Positions 49,307 to 59,510 are shown, counted from the stretch's first letter. The stretch: 64,000 nt of DNA from Photobacterium piscicola (GCF_900166965.1 NZ_FUZI01000002.1:62001-126000); one strand, 5' to 3'. Made by a program: numbers and translations. Notes: generated from the letters alone by a model not told the origin.

Positions 49307-49858
49307 TTAGAAGTAGAAGCGAGTACCGAATACGATGTTAGTTAGGCTATCTTTCGCTTTACCACTTGAGAACTCAATATCGTCAGTTGCGATGTTGTAG
49401 TTAGCTTCTGCTGTTAGAGCAACATTAGGGTTGATGAAGTATTTAACACCAGCCGCTAATTTAAGGTTTAGTGCCCAAGAGTCACCATCTTTACCAACAT
49501 TAGTATCAGTACCAGTCTTGTCATTGTAGTTTAGACCAGCAAGTTCAGTAGCAGCACCAACGTAAGGAACCCAGTTAGTAGAGTTAACAAAGTTGTATTC
49601 TGTAAATACACCAATCTTACCACTGAATGCATCGTTCTCATCTTTAGCAGCGATAGTTGCAGTACCACCAACTTCCCAGTTATCTTTTACGAATGTACCG
49701 TAAGAACCGTTTAGGTTTAGATCCCAACCGCTACCTAGTTTAGCATTACCTTGAATACCAAGCTCTTGTGTACCAGCTGGAAGTTGAACCGCTGCTTGTG
49801 CAGCAACAGGTGCCATTACAGCAAAAGCTACTAATAAACCTAGTGCATTCTTTTTCAT
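49307..49858 (-). CDS. Small outer-membrane beta-barrel protein
   Basis: The 183 residues start with a clear signal peptide (cleavage after AAQAA, about residue 22), continue as alternating polar and hydrophobic strands with Gly and Asn turns (GSGWDLNLNGSYGTF), and end in FGTRFYF, the C-terminal Phe signature of outer-membrane barrels. It is of the OmpA-transmembrane/opacity-like size (eight strands). Codon choice is strongly biased, as in abundant proteins. The function (adhesin, minor porin or structural) cannot be told. Its promoter region has a tandem repeat at 49904-49949. Confidence 0.83.
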   Translation of the reverse strand: MKKNALGLLVAFAVMAPVAAQAAVQLPAGTQELGIQGNAKLGSGWDLNLNGSYGTFVKDNWEVGGTATIAAKDENDAFSGKIGVFTEYNFVNSTNWVPYVGAATELAGLNYNDKTGTDTNVGKDGDSWALNLKLAAGVKYFINPNVALTAEANYNIATDDIEFSSGKAKDSLTNIVFGTRFYF

Positions 49859-50410
49859 TGTATATTCCTAATTGTTTTATTTATTAACAAATCGCTGTCT
49901 ATTTATAGAATGACAGTCATATCGATTATAGAATAACAGTCATATCGATGCAGAATAAATCCTGTCTAATAACGACTACAGCACATTTGCTTTTTTAAAG
50001 TGACATCAAATTATCATGTAAAAATGGCCGTGTTAAATTAAACAATATAAATTCACAAAAAAAAGAACAGTGTTCGTTATTTATCTGCTAGATAAACTAA
50101 TCTCAGAAAACTCAGGCAAACCTCAAGCGGCATCAGCACTGACGTGTGTTGTTTTTTTTATGAACCATCATTAGCAAATGATAAAATAAAAAAATAGAAA
50201 ATAAAAAAAAACGAACACATCGTTATAATCATATTCACATTTACGGCCAAAAATTAACCTACCCGCATTATTTTAAGTCAACTTAAGCACTTTTTTAACT
50301 TACTTTTATATTTATTTATCAATGCCAATTGAACTTATTACGAATTAACCATCAAAAAACACATAATTACAGAAATGAGTATCTGTAAGCTCACCATAAA
50401 AGAACAAAGA
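49859..50410. other. Long intergenic region between barrel gene and lolE
   Basis: About 550 bases without a convincing gene. It holds the barrel gene's upstream region with a 23-base tandem repeat (49904-49949), a small hairpin TTTATC-TGCTA-GATAAA near 50081-50097, and a terminator-like CAGCAC/GTGTTG stem plus eight T at 50134-50159 that could end a small RNA on the plus strand. Confidence 0.5.
49904..49949. repeat. 23-base tandem direct repeat before the barrel gene
   Basis: Two adjacent 23-base units, 49904-49926 and 49927-49949, differ at one base (TATAGAATGACAGTCATATC versus TATAGAATAACAGTCATATC). On the minus strand each unit ends in a TATAAA or TATAAT hexamer, so the repeat duplicates a possible -10 element; a degenerate third copy may follow near 49950-49965. 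Confidence 0.75.
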
Positions 50411-50443
50411 CAAAAAAGCGGAACCATAGGCTCCGCTTTTCAG
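50411..50443 (-). terminator. lolCDE terminator
   Basis: On the minus strand AAAAGCGGA / TCCGCTTTTTT with an eight- or nine-base loop lies 33 bases after the lolE stop. Confidence 0.88.
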
Positions 50444-50475
50444 TTTACATTAAACAGAACACATTCGATTCATTA

Positions 50476-51720
50476 CTACTTAGCGCTTAATACTCGTGCT
50501 GGCTGTAATCGACTTGCTCGTGTCGCTGGATACCATGTAGCAATCAAACTCAAGACAATTGCGGTAGCCATAACAATTGCTACATCCTGCCAAGCTAATT
50601 GTGTCGGTAAAAAATCCACAAAATAGATATCACCAGACAAGAACCGATGACCAATAATTTTCTCTATGACACGGACAATATGTGTTAGGTTGATTGCAAT
50701 TAATGAACCAAACAATGAACCAATAATACTGCCTAATACACCTGATAATACCCCATGCCAGACAAAGATAGATTTAATCAATCTATCACTTGCCCCCATG
50801 GTACGTAATATTGCTATATCCGCCGCACGATCTTTCACTGCCATCATCAATGTTGAAACAATATTAAAACAAGCAACACCGATAACAAGTACCATAACCA
50901 AATACATAATGGTACGAACCATCTGAATATCTCTATACAAATAACCGTATTTTTGGGTCCAGCTTTTCAGATAAACATAAACAGGTAATGTATCACCCAC
51001 TTCTTTGACAATTTGCTGGGCATTAAGCACATTATCAACATTCATTTCGATGCCCGAAACACCCTGCCCCATATCTAAATATTGTTGAGCATCTTGTAAT
51101 GGAACAATGGCAAGGCTGTGATCAATTTGTCCACCTAAAGCAAGCAAACCCACAACTTGTAATCGAATGCGTTTAGGCGCACGGAGCTTCATTTGCGGGT
51201 CAGTATTTGGAATCATTGCCGTGATCCAATCACCAACCTTTAATTGAAGTTTAGTCGCAACCCCTTGACCTAAAATGACTTCACGCTTACCCGCTGAAAA
51301 TCGTGACCATGCATTATCTTTAACATAACGCGGTAACTCACTGACTTTAAGTTGTTCTTTCGGATCTATACCACGAACAGCAACCGCTTTAAGTTTAGTA
51401 CCTCTTTCAAGCAAGGCTGTAAATTCGACATAAGGCGCGGCAGCAGTTATATGAGGATGCCGTTCTACTTGCTTTAATAACGGTTTCCAATTATTCAATG
51501 GTGGTTGTACCGCTTGTAATTCACCTTGAGGAATAACGGAAAGTACTCGAGTTTGTAACTCACGTTCAAAACCATTCATGGCAGATAAGCCAATAATGAT
51601 CACCGCAACGCCTACAGCAATACCGAGCATTGAAGACAAAGAAATAAATGACACCATACGATTTCGTTTTTTAGAACGATTAAAACGGCTGCCAATGTAG
51701 AGAGATAACGGACGAAACAT
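50476..51720 (-). CDS. lolE: Lipoprotein-releasing system permease LolE
   Basis: LolE and LolC form the membrane part of the LolCDE transporter that releases lipoproteins from the inner membrane to LolA. The 414 residues equal the E. coli length: four membrane helices (about 25, 270, 320 and 380) and a large periplasmic domain. The start [21 protein letters not shown] and SAMNGFERELQTRVLSVIPQ are the LolE form. It starts one base over the lolD stop. Confidence 0.95.
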   Translation of the reverse strand: MFRPLSLYIGSRFNRSKKRNRMVSFISLSSMLGIAVGVAVIIIGLSAMNGFERELQTRVLSVIPQGELQAVQPPLNNWKPLLKQVERHPHITAAAPYVEFTALLERGTKLKAVAVRGIDPKEQLKVSELPRYVKDNAWSRFSAGKREVILGQGVATKLQLKVGDWITAMIPNTDPQMKLRAPKRIRLQVVGLLALGGQIDHSLAIVPLQDAQQYLDMGQGVSGIEMNVDNVLNAQQIVKEVGDTLPVYVYLKSWTQKYGYLYRDIQMVRTIMYLVMVLVIGVACFNIVSTLMMAVKDRAADIAILRTMGASDRLIKSIFVWHGVLSGVLGSIIGSLFGSLIAINLTHIVRVIEKIIGHRFLSGDIYFVDFLPTQLAWQDVAIVMATAIVLSLIATWYPATRASRLQPARVLSAK

Positions 51721-52409
51721 TACTTCTCCTTAACCTCAGCTAAAATACCATCTTGCATATGCATGCAGCGATCAAGTTTTGATGCCAATTTAGTATCGTG
51801 AGTCACCACTAAAAATGCGGTACCCGATTCTGCATTGAGCTTACGCATCAGATCATAAATATCTAAAGCGGTTTGATGATCTAAGTTACCTGTTGGCTCA
51901 TCGGCTAATACAATCGCAGGGTTATTGACCAACGCGCGTGCAATAGCAACCCGTTGACGTTCGCCGCCACTCAATTCTGATGGCCGATGTTCAAAGCGGT
52001 GATCCAATCCAACCATTGTTAACATATCTTGTGCGCGAGTACGGGCTTCATTGATTGCTACCCCACCAATTAATAGTGGCATGGCAACATTTTCAGTGGC
52101 TGTAAAATCAGCTAACAAATGGTGAAATTGATACACAAAACCAATATCTTGATTGCGAATTTTCGCCTGTTTATTTGAACTTAAGGTATCTAAACGTTGC
52201 CCCTTAAAAAACACCTCACCATCGGTCGGTTCATCCAGCGCGCCAAGAATATGTAATAAAGTACTTTTACCTGATCCTGAAGAACCAACAATAGCCACCA
52301 ATTCATGATCAGCAATATCAATATTTACTTGTTTTAAAACTTCGGTTTGTAACTCGCCTTCTTGATATGTTTTACATAATTGATGACAAGATAATAATGC
52401 ATTATTCAT
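51720..52409 (-). CDS. lolD: Lipoprotein-releasing ATPase LolD
   Basis: LolD is the ATPase of LolCDE. I choose ATG 52409 ([20 protein letters not shown]), which overlaps the lolC end by eight bases, giving 229 residues (E. coli 233); an upstream extension lies within lolC. Walker [10 protein letters not shown] is near residue 44, signature [15 protein letters not shown] near 146, and Walker [13 protein letters not shown] after it. Confidence 0.95.
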   Translation of the reverse strand: MNNALLSCHQLCKTYQEGELQTEVLKQVNIDIADHELVAIVGSSGSGKSTLLHILGALDEPTDGEVFFKGQRLDTLSSNKQAKIRNQDIGFVYQFHHLLADFTATENVAMPLLIGGVAINEARTRAQDMLTMVGLDHRFEHRPSELSGGERQRVAIARALVNNPAIVLADEPTGNLDHQTALDIYDLMRKLNAESGTAFLVVTHDTKLASKLDRCMHMQDGILAEVKEK

Positions 52410-53610
52410 AACGAAGAGCCTCAGCAGGACGGACAGCTGCCGCACGATAAGATGGGAAAATAGTCGCTAATAAGCTCAAAAGAATAGCGCCAACGATAAC
52501 AGTCAATATTTGCATTGGTTCAAAGTCCACAGGAAGAGAACCCCCAATAACAGCAAGATTTACCCCAAAGAATGCCATAATTGGATTTAAGTAATGCGAC
52601 ACGATGACTCCAAATACGCCACCCAATAGAGCACCAATAACACCACTACTTGAGCCTTGCACCATAAATAATGTCAAGACTTGTCGATGGGTCATCCCTT
52701 GAGTTTTTAGAATCGCAACTTCAGCTTGTTTTTCCATTACCACCATAATCAGTGCCGAAATAATATTGAATGCAGCAACACCGATAATCAATCCAAGCAT
52801 CAGTCCCATCATGTTTTTTTCCATTTTAACCGCTTGAAATAACTCACCACGCTGTTCACGCCAATCTGACCACTTCCAATCATTTGGTAATGGTGTTTTA
52901 GCTAACTCTGTTACCGCAAACGGATCATTTAGATATAAACGCCACCCCGACATTTGATCCAATTTGTAATGCAATAACCGTCCAGCATCAGAAATATTAG
53001 TGAATACTAGCTGTTTATCAACGTCAGAACCTGTATCGTAAATACCAGACACAGTGAAATTACGCTGACTTGGTAAGCGTCCTAATGGTGTAAATTGACT
53101 GGCACTGGTTACCATTAATCGAATCTTGTCCCCTGGCTGAACATCTAATTCAACGGCAAGTGATTGACCAATAATGACATTAAAGCTACCTGGTTGTAGA
53201 TCTTTCAGTGATCCAACCATCAAATGATCAGCAATAGGATCATATTGATTAGGTTCAATACCAATCATCATGCCAGCTGCTAATGAATTCGCACTCTGAA
53301 TAATCGTTTCACCACGCGTTATGGCTGTCACTTTAGTCACATGCGGTAGCTGTTTTAAAACATTTGGCACATGCTCGGAAAGTGGTACTCGACCATCAGC
53401 GTTAGTAACAATTGCCTGTGGTAACACACCTAAAATGCGATCTTTAAGTTGTTGTTCAAAACCATTCATGACGGACATTACTGTAATTAATGCCATCACC
53501 CCCACTGTGATGCCCGCAGTTGACATGTAGGAAACAAAGCGACTAAAACGGTCACCTGAACGTCCACGTAAGTAGCGTAAGCCAATAAAAAAAGATACAG
53601 GATGAAACAT
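52402..53610 (-). CDS. lolC: Lipoprotein-releasing system permease LolC
   Basis: First gene of lolCDE. ATG 53610 yields [22 protein letters not shown], the LolC N-terminus, and 402 residues (E. coli 399); the 12 extra codons upstream are not family-like. The periplasmic domain lies between helices near 25 and 270, and the end [14 protein letters not shown] is the LolC signature. The divergent PilZ-like gene begins 242 bases away. Confidence 0.95.
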   Translation of the reverse strand: MFHPVSFFIGLRYLRGRSGDRFSRFVSYMSTAGITVGVMALITVMSVMNGFEQQLKDRILGVLPQAIVTNADGRVPLSEHVPNVLKQLPHVTKVTAITRGETIIQSANSLAAGMMIGIEPNQYDPIADHLMVGSLKDLQPGSFNVIIGQSLAVELDVQPGDKIRLMVTSASQFTPLGRLPSQRNFTVSGIYDTGSDVDKQLVFTNISDAGRLLHYKLDQMSGWRLYLNDPFAVTELAKTPLPNDWKWSDWREQRGELFQAVKMEKNMMGLMLGLIIGVAAFNIISALIMVVMEKQAEVAILKTQGMTHRQVLTLFMVQGSSSGVIGALLGGVFGVIVSHYLNPIMAFFGVNLAVIGGSLPVDFEPMQILTVIVGAILLSLLATIFPSYRAAAVRPAEALRYE

Positions 53611-53852
53611 AGGATTGAAAAACCACTCCTTTATTTGATAGCTCAAGAATACGCGTTAACGGGTCTATTTACCATCTAGCAAGGTAAATGTAATGTAAAA
53701 ACAGAGAGTAAAAGTTATCCACTTTACTGAGATCGCTTGCTCGTAGGTACGCACTAAGTAATAATTAACACAAATGTCACCGCTATTATTTTTAGTTTGA
53801 TAACCTTCAACAGTGACACACTCGATGACAATTAACTGGCAGTGAGTAAGCA

Positions 53853-54437
53853 ATGAGACAAGATGAATATTTTTCAGTTCACTTAGGACTAACAATCAAT
53901 GTCGAACCATTAGCAGATGGTAAGCCTCTTCCCAATGCCGATACCTTCAGTGCAGAAATACCACCACTGTTTCGTATAGCCCGCGAATGTAACACGCTCG
54001 AAGAAAATGCAGAACGTCTATTAACCAACTTTGGAAAAGAAGACAGTAAAGCATTAATTGATTATCTTAGTGCTCAAAATAGTAAAATAAACCTGCTGTT
54101 ATCTTACGTGCTATCTCAACAAGATAATGCTAATTATCGTTATATAACCGAAACTTTTGGTGCTAGTAATCTGAGCTTTCATAGCCCACAGCCTTTTACT
54201 CTTGGGCAAAATGTCACCGTTAAACTATTTTTAGATCACCCAGCAGCTGCAATTTATTGTTATGCTGAGGTGGTTAATTGCTCCGCTTTAGATGATCGTT
54301 TTTTAATTCAGTTACGCTATATGCGACTGTTAGAAGAAGATCGTGATTTATTAATCCGTGCTGCACTGCATTGCCAACAAAAGCTTTTACGTCAGCGGGC
54401 CCAACAACGAAACATGAATAATAACAATGACGAATAA
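53853..54437 (+). CDS. plzB: PilZ-like protein, PlzB type
   Basis: The 194 residues match the PilZ-like protein that sits between the lol genes and mfd in Vibrio (PlzB in V. cholerae). The N-terminal half is a YcgR-N-like region; the C-terminal half resembles a PilZ barrel (ASNLSFHSPQPFTLGQ, then a hydrophobic strand). The canonical RxxxR and DxSxxG cyclic di-GMP motifs are degenerate, so ligand binding is doubtful. Its end overlaps mfd by 11 bases. The name rests on gene position and general pattern. Confidence 0.68.
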   Translation: MRQDEYFSVHLGLTINVEPLADGKPLPNADTFSAEIPPLFRIARECNTLEENAERLLTNFGKEDSKALIDYLSAQNSKINLLLSYVLSQQDNANYRYITETFGASNLSFHSPQPFTLGQNVTVKLFLDHPAAAIYCYAEVVNCSALDDRFLIQLRYMRLLEEDRDLLIRAALHCQQKLLRQRAQQRNMNNNNDE

Positions 54438-57400
54438 AACATTACTCTCAATCCCCTTACCAAAAAAATCTGGGGATAATCGTTACATCGGTAATTTATC
54501 TGGTTCTGCGTTGGCATTGTCATTAGCAGAAATAGCCACTAAATATAATGGTCCTATACTTGCCGTTGTTGCAGATACGCAAACTGCGTTAAAACTACAG
54601 CCAGAGATCAGCCAATTTTGTGATCTTGACGTCCATGTTTTCCCTGATTGGGAAACATTACCTTATGATAATTTCTCTCCACATCAAGATATTATCTCTG
54701 AGCGCTTAGCTCGCTTATATAAAATGCCAACACAAAAAAATGGTATTATCTTAGTCCCTATCAGCACACTTTTGCAGCGATTAACACCTAAAGAATTCAT
54801 TCACCAACATGCGTTAATCGTTAAAAAAGACGATCGTATCTCACTTGAAAAACTGCGATTACAACTAGAAGCATCAGGTTATCGTCACGTTGATCAAGTG
54901 ATGGAGCACGGTGAATATGCTAGCCGTGGTTCATTGGTTGATCTGTTCCCAATGGGTAGTAACGCACCATACCGCATTGATTTCTTTGATGATGAAGTAG
55001 ACTCTATTCGTCAATTTGATCCTGAAAATCAACGCTCAACAGCTGAAATCAATACCATAGATCTACTACCAGCGCATGAGTTCCCAACCGATGAGCTAAC
55101 AATAGAAAACTTCCGTATGCGATGGCGCGAACGTTTTGAAGCGCGTCGAGAGCCTGAATCTATCTATCAGCAGGTTAGTAAAAAAATATGGCCAACTGGT
55201 ATCGAATATTGGCAGCCACTATTTTTTAATCATACCGATACTCTGTTTGATTATTTACCAACCAATGCGCTATTAGTGACACTCGGTGATTTAGAGCCTG
55301 CGGTCGACACTTTCTTACATGATGCAGAGTATCGATATGACCAACGTCGCGTTGATCCGCTACGACCTTTACTTGCGCCTAAAGAATTATGGCTAACTAA
55401 AGATGAAATGTTTGCTGGCTTTAAGCAACTGCCTCGTGTACGTATACAACGTGAAGTAATTGATGCAGACAAAGCAGGTCGCTATAACCCAGCTTTAACC
55501 CCCGTCCCAGCTATAACAATTAATCATCAACTCAAAGAGCCGTTAGCTGAATTACGTCACTTTACTGAGCAATTTAAAGGGAAAATCATTTTCTCTGTCG
55601 CCTCGGAAGGTCGTCGAGAAGCATTATTTGATCTATTAGCGCGCATAAAACTACGTCCAACCGTTTTTGATAACCTTGATGCTGCAATGGTGGATAAAGC
55701 TAAACATTGTCTCGTTATTGGCGCTGCTGAAAATGGTTTTATTCTTGAAAAGCCAGCGGTTGCTTTTATTTGTGAAAGCGATTTACTTGGCGAGCGTATT
55801 CAACAGCGCCGTCGTAATGATAAAAAAACCACAGTTAATGCTGATACCATCATTCGTAACCTTGCTGAATTACAGGTAGGACAACCCGTAGTTCATATCG
55901 ACCATGGTATTGGTCGTTATCAAGGACTTCAAACTCTTGAAGCTGGTGGGATTCAAACCGAATATGTCACTCTTGAATATCAAGGTGGTGCTAAGCTTTA
56001 TGTCCCAGTGGCTTCATTGCACCTTATTAGCCGTTACTCCGGCGGCGCAGAAGAAACAGCGCCCATTCATAAATTAGGCGGTGAAGCGTGGGTTAAGGCA
56101 CGGCGAAAAGCGGCAGAAAAAGTGCGTGATGTTGCCGCCGAGTTACTTGAAGTTTATGCTATGCGTGAGCTCAAACCAGGCTTTAAATTCAAGCTTGATC
56201 GCGAAAGCTATGCTGATTTCTGCACCAGTTTCCCATACGAAGAAACTTATGATCAGGCATTAGCCATTAATGCTGTTCTATCTGACATGTGCCAACCAAA
56301 AGCCATGGATCGCTTGGTTTGTGGTGATGTCGGTTTTGGTAAAACAGAAGTCGCAATGCGAGCCGCTTTTGTTGCAGTAGATAACAACAAACAAGTTACT
56401 ATCTTAGTACCAACAACATTATTGGCACAGCAGCATTTCGAAAATTTCCGAGACCGTTTTGCCAATACGCCCGTTCGCGTTGAAGTATTATCGCGCTTTA
56501 AAACAGCCAAAGAACAAAAACAAATTCTATCTGATGTTGAAGAAGGTAAGATTGATATTCTTATTGGTACTCACAAACTGCTCAATAGCAGCGTTAATTA
56601 CCATGATCTCGGACTATTGGTTGTGGATGAAGAACACCGCTTTGGTGTTCGTCAAAAAGAAAAGATCAAAGCTATTCGTGCTGATGTTGATATTTTAACA
56701 CTAACCGCAACCCCAATTCCTCGAACACTGAATATGGCGATGAGCGGCATGCGAGACTTATCAATTATTGCCACACCACCTGCACGTCGCTTAGCGATTA
56801 AAACGTTTGTACGTCAAAGTGATGAAAATATTATTCGCGAAGCCATCTTGCGTGAGATTAGCCGTGGTGGACAAGTGTATTTCTTGCATAACGAAGTCGA
56901 TAGTATTGAACAAACCACAGAAGATTTAGCCAAATTAATTCCAGAAGCGCGAGTAACATTTGCTCACGGCCAAATGCGCGAACGTGAACTGGAAAGAATT
57001 ATGAGTGATTTTTACCATCAACGCTTTAACGTACTCGTGTGTACCACCATTATTGAAACCGGAATTGACGTCCCCACAGCCAATACTATTATAATGGATC
57101 GTGCAGATAATCTTGGCCTAGCACAACTACACCAATTGCGTGGGCGTGTCGGTCGTTCTCACCACCAAGCATATGCTTACCTTCTAACACCACATCCAAA
57201 GCGTATGACCAAAGATGCGGTGAAACGTTTAGAAGCCATTGCATCACTAGAAGATCTTGGTGCAGGCTTTACGCTTGCCACCCATGATTTAGAAATTCGG
57301 GGCGCAGGTGAACTATTAGGTGATGAGCAAAGTGGTCAAATTCAATCTGTTGGTTTTAGCCTCTTTATGGAAATGCTAGAACAAGCAGTAGAGTCATTGC

Positions 57401-57885
57401 GCGAAGGTAGAGAGCCGACACTCGATGATCTACTCAAACAACAAGCTGAAGTTGAAATGCGTATTCCAGCATTACTACCTGATGAGTATATTCCGGACAT
57501 TAATACCCGTTTATCACTTTATAAACGTATTGCTAGTGCGAAAGATGATAATGAGCTTAATGAAATTAAAGTAGAGTTAATTGATCGATTTGGTCTTTTA
57601 CCTGATGCTGCTATCAACCTAATTACCGTTAATAGCCTTAAACTTAAAGCCGCTATTATTGGTGTTAAGAAAGTTGAGAGTAATGAAAAAGGGGGCTATC
57701 TTGAATTTAAACAAGATGCAGCCATTAACCCTCACTTTCTGGTTGGTTTACTGCAAACACAGCCTCAGCATTTCAGAATGGAAGGACCAACAAAATTAAA
57801 AATCGTATCAAATGAAACAGATCGTAAAAAGAGAGTTAAATTTATTGAAGATCTACTAAATCAGTTTAGAGAAAATATGATTTAA
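54427..57885 (+). CDS. mfd: Transcription-repair coupling factor Mfd
   Basis: Mfd removes RNA polymerase stalled at DNA lesions and recruits UvrA. The 1152 residues (E. coli 1148) show the UvrB-homologous N-terminus (DWETLPYDNFSPH near 77), the RNA-polymerase-interacting domain (VGQPVVHIDHGIGRYQGL near 480), and the RecG-like motor with Walker A GDVGFGKTEVAM near 632, VVDEEHRFGV near 735, TATPIPRTL, and QLRGRVGRS near 905. The start overlaps the PilZ-like gene. A hairpin follows the stop. Confidence 0.97.
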   Translation: MTNKTLLSIPLPKKSGDNRYIGNLSGSALALSLAEIATKYNGPILAVVADTQTALKLQPEISQFCDLDVHVFPDWETLPYDNFSPHQDIISERLARLYKMPTQKNGIILVPISTLLQRLTPKEFIHQHALIVKKDDRISLEKLRLQLEASGYRHVDQVMEHGEYASRGSLVDLFPMGSNAPYRIDFFDDEVDSIRQFDPENQRSTAEINTIDLLPAHEFPTDELTIENFRMRWRERFEARREPESIYQQVSKKIWPTGIEYWQPLFFNHTDTLFDYLPTNALLVTLGDLEPAVDTFLHDAEYRYDQRRVDPLRPLLAPKELWLTKDEMFAGFKQLPRVRIQREVIDADKAGRYNPALTPVPAITINHQLKEPLAELRHFTEQFKGKIIFSVASEGRREALFDLLARIKLRPTVFDNLDAAMVDKAKHCLVIGAAENGFILEKPAVAFICESDLLGERIQQRRRNDKKTTVNADTIIRNLAELQVGQPVVHIDHGIGRYQGLQTLEAGGIQTEYVTLEYQGGAKLYVPVASLHLISRYSGGAEETAPIHKLGGEAWVKARRKAAEKVRDVAAELLEVYAMRELKPGFKFKLDRESYADFCTSFPYEETYDQALAINAVLSDMCQPKAMDRLVCGDVGFGKTEVAMRAAFVAVDNNKQVTILVPTTLLAQQHFENFRDRFANTPVRVEVLSRFKTAKEQKQILSDVEEGKIDILIGTHKLLNSSVNYHDLGLLVVDEEHRFGVRQKEKIKAIRADVDILTLTATPIPRTLNMAMSGMRDLSIIATPPARRLAIKTFVRQSDENIIREAILREISRGGQVYFLHNEVDSIEQTTEDLAKLIPEARVTFAHGQMRERELERIMSDFYHQRFNVLVCTTIIETGIDVPTANTIIMDRADNLGLAQLHQLRGRVGRSHHQAYAYLLTPHPKRMTKDAVKRLEAIASLEDLGAGFTLATHDLEIRGAGELLGDEQSGQIQSVGFSLFMEMLEQAVESLREGREPTLDDLLKQQAEVEMRIPALLPDEYIPDINTRLSLYKRIASAKDDNELNEIKVELIDRFGLLPDAAINLITVNSLKLKAAIIGVKKVESNEKGGYLEFKQDAAINPHFLVGLLQTQPQHFRMEGPTKLKIVSNETDRKKRVKFIEDLLNQFRENMI

Positions 57886-57893
57886 CCCTCCTC

Positions 57894-57927
57894 TCGCCCT
57901 AGACATAGCATCTGGGGCGATTTCTTG
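57894..57927 (+). terminator. mfd terminator candidate
   Basis: TCGCCC-t-AGA / TCT-g-GGGCGA with a seven-base loop; the T tract after it is interrupted. Confidence 0.6.
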
Positions 57928-57970
57928 ATTGTCATAAATTACCACAACTACGTCATAAACTAGAATTATC

Positions 57971-58522
57971 ATGAAAATTGACTTTGAACTTACTACGCCT
58001 CGACTTATTTTACGTCCATTTAAGACTGCAGATTTAAATGCTTTTGTTGACGCTGTCACCCAATCAAGTGAGTATCTTCAACCTTGGTTAGAATGGTGTG
58101 ATGCTGATTTTGATCAACAACAAGCTCACGAATGGATCGAAGCTAGCCGTTTAAGTTGGCAACATGATTACAGTTATGAGCTTGCTATTTTTGATCGATT
58201 TAATGATGACTTTATTGGCGCAGTTTCACTAAGTGCCATTGTGCCATTATTTAATTCCGCAAATCTCGGTTATTGGATCACCCACAATTATCATCGCCAA
58301 GGTATGGCGACTGAAGCAAGTCTCGCTATTATTCAATTTGCTTTTCAAATGTTAGGTCTAACCCGTTTAGAAATAATTACCCATACAGATAATTATGCCA
58401 GTCAAAAAACTGCACTTGCGTGTAATGCCATTTTTGAATGCGAGGCGAGAAACCGTATTTTTTATCAAAATATACCCATTAATGGCTATGTATATTCACT
58501 CATACCACAAGATTTATATTAA
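57971..58522 (+). CDS. GNAT N-acetyltransferase, RimJ/RimL type
   Basis: The 183 residues start LTTPRLILRPFKTADL, typical of the RimJ/RimL group, with the acetyl-CoA region NLGYWITHNYHRQGMATEAS near 100 (Gln/Arg-x-x-Gly-x-Ala loop) and RLEIITHTDNYAS near 135. It could acetylate a ribosomal protein N-terminus or a small molecule; the target cannot be inferred. It stands alone 85 bases after mfd. Confidence 0.87.
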   Translation: MKIDFELTTPRLILRPFKTADLNAFVDAVTQSSEYLQPWLEWCDADFDQQQAHEWIEASRLSWQHDYSYELAIFDRFNDDFIGAVSLSAIVPLFNSANLGYWITHNYHRQGMATEASLAIIQFAFQMLGLTRLEIITHTDNYASQKTALACNAIFECEARNRIFYQNIPINGYVYSLIPQDLY

Positions 58523-58622
58523 GTAGCGTTAACTGTATTGATATTGGTATACATCAATCTTTAGCACCTCAATTTCAGCTAACATTGCTTATTCTTTATT
58601 CAAAAAAAAATAGTTACTCATT

Positions 58623-58871
58623 ATGAATACAACAGCAAGTCGCCATGGTCACGATGTACTAAACCTTATTGCAGATACATCAATACCTTTCACCATCAAA
58701 ACATTACACGCGTATGTTGAACAACATTGGGGAACTAACCTCCACTTTCATACCTGTAAATTAAATGATCTATCATTAGATGCGTTGATTACTTTCCTTC
58801 TATCTCGTAATAAAATCACACTTGACGGTGAAAACTTACACACAAATCGAGATAAAATCTGTCACCATTAA
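58623..58871 (+). CDS. yecH: YecH family metal-binding protein
   Basis: The 82 residues match the small YecH family: RHGHDVLNLI near the start, FHTCKLNDLSLDALITFL in the middle, and a final DKICHH. The conserved His and Cys suggest metal binding. E. coli YecH has about 79 residues and no known role. It is followed after 97 bases by the FKBP gene. Confidence 0.85.
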   Translation: MNTTASRHGHDVLNLIADTSIPFTIKTLHAYVEQHWGTNLHFHTCKLNDLSLDALITFLLSRNKITLDGENLHTNRDKICHH

Positions 58872-58968
58872 TAAATAATATCTCTGATTTAAAAGGCAGA
58901 TAATTTTGCGAGTTTGCTATTGCGAGTAATGGTAAGATAAATCAATTTTATTAAGTAAGGACACACTC

Positions 58969-59442
58969 GTGCCAAAAATTATTATCGCAGTCGTTATCGC
59001 TGCATTAGTTGCATTTTTTCTTTATCGCTCTTACAGCAACAAACAGGCAGCGCAAGAAAATATTAAAATTGGGCAGGAATTTCTTGCTGCAAACAAACTA
59101 AAAGAAGGCGTACAAACGACTGCGTCTGGTTTGCAATATTTAGTTCTACAACAAGGTACTGGCACTGAACACCCAAAAGCAACGGATACAGTAACTGTGC
59201 ATTACCACGGTACATTAATTAATGGTACTGTATTTGATAGCTCAGTTGATCGTGGCGAAAAAATTTCGTTCCCATTAAACCGAGTAATTAAAGGATGGAC
59301 CGAAGGCTTACAACATATGGTTGTTGGTGAAAAAGTACGTTTCTTTATTCCCGCAAATCTTGCTTACGGTAATAATGGTGCAGGTAGTATTCCACCTGGC
59401 TCTGTACTTATTTTTGATGTTGAATTATTTAAGATTAACTAA
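58969..59442 (+). CDS. FKBP-type peptidyl-prolyl isomerase
   Basis: The 157 residues have an N-terminal hydrophobic anchor (about 3-20), a short helical linker, and one FKBP domain (about 50-157) with VHYHGTLINGTVFDSSVDRG, PLNRVIKGWTEGLQHM and AYGNNGAGSIPPGSVLIFDV. It probably acts in the periplasm, tethered to the membrane. The start is a GTG at 58969 with TAAGG nine bases upstream. It resembles FklB/FkpA domains but lacks their N-terminal dimerisation domain. Confidence 0.9.
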   Translation: MPKIIIAVVIAALVAFFLYRSYSNKQAAQENIKIGQEFLAANKLKEGVQTTASGLQYLVLQQGTGTEHPKATDTVTVHYHGTLINGTVFDSSVDRGEKISFPLNRVIKGWTEGLQHMVVGEKVRFFIPANLAYGNNGAGSIPPGSVLIFDVELFKIN

Positions 59443-59460
59443 ATAATCAGCACTAATAAC

Positions 59461-59510
59461 AACGCCAGTATGACGCTCAATTAACAAGCGTTTATCATAC
59501 TGGCGTTTTT
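59461..59510. terminator. Bidirectional terminator, FKBP gene / ndh
   Basis: A long hairpin with AACGCCAGTATGA paired to TCATACTGGCGTT and an inner CGCT/AGCG stem, between convergent genes. Confidence 0.88.

Noticed and set aside
50375..50626. 83-codon plus-strand frame at the end of lolE
   Set aside because: It lies mostly antisense to lolE and spans its terminator; it shows no recognisable domain.
53665..53895. 76-codon minus-strand frame between lolC and the PilZ-like gene
   Set aside because: It overlaps the start of the PilZ-like gene and shows no recognisable domain; it is better explained as chance in the divergent promoter region.
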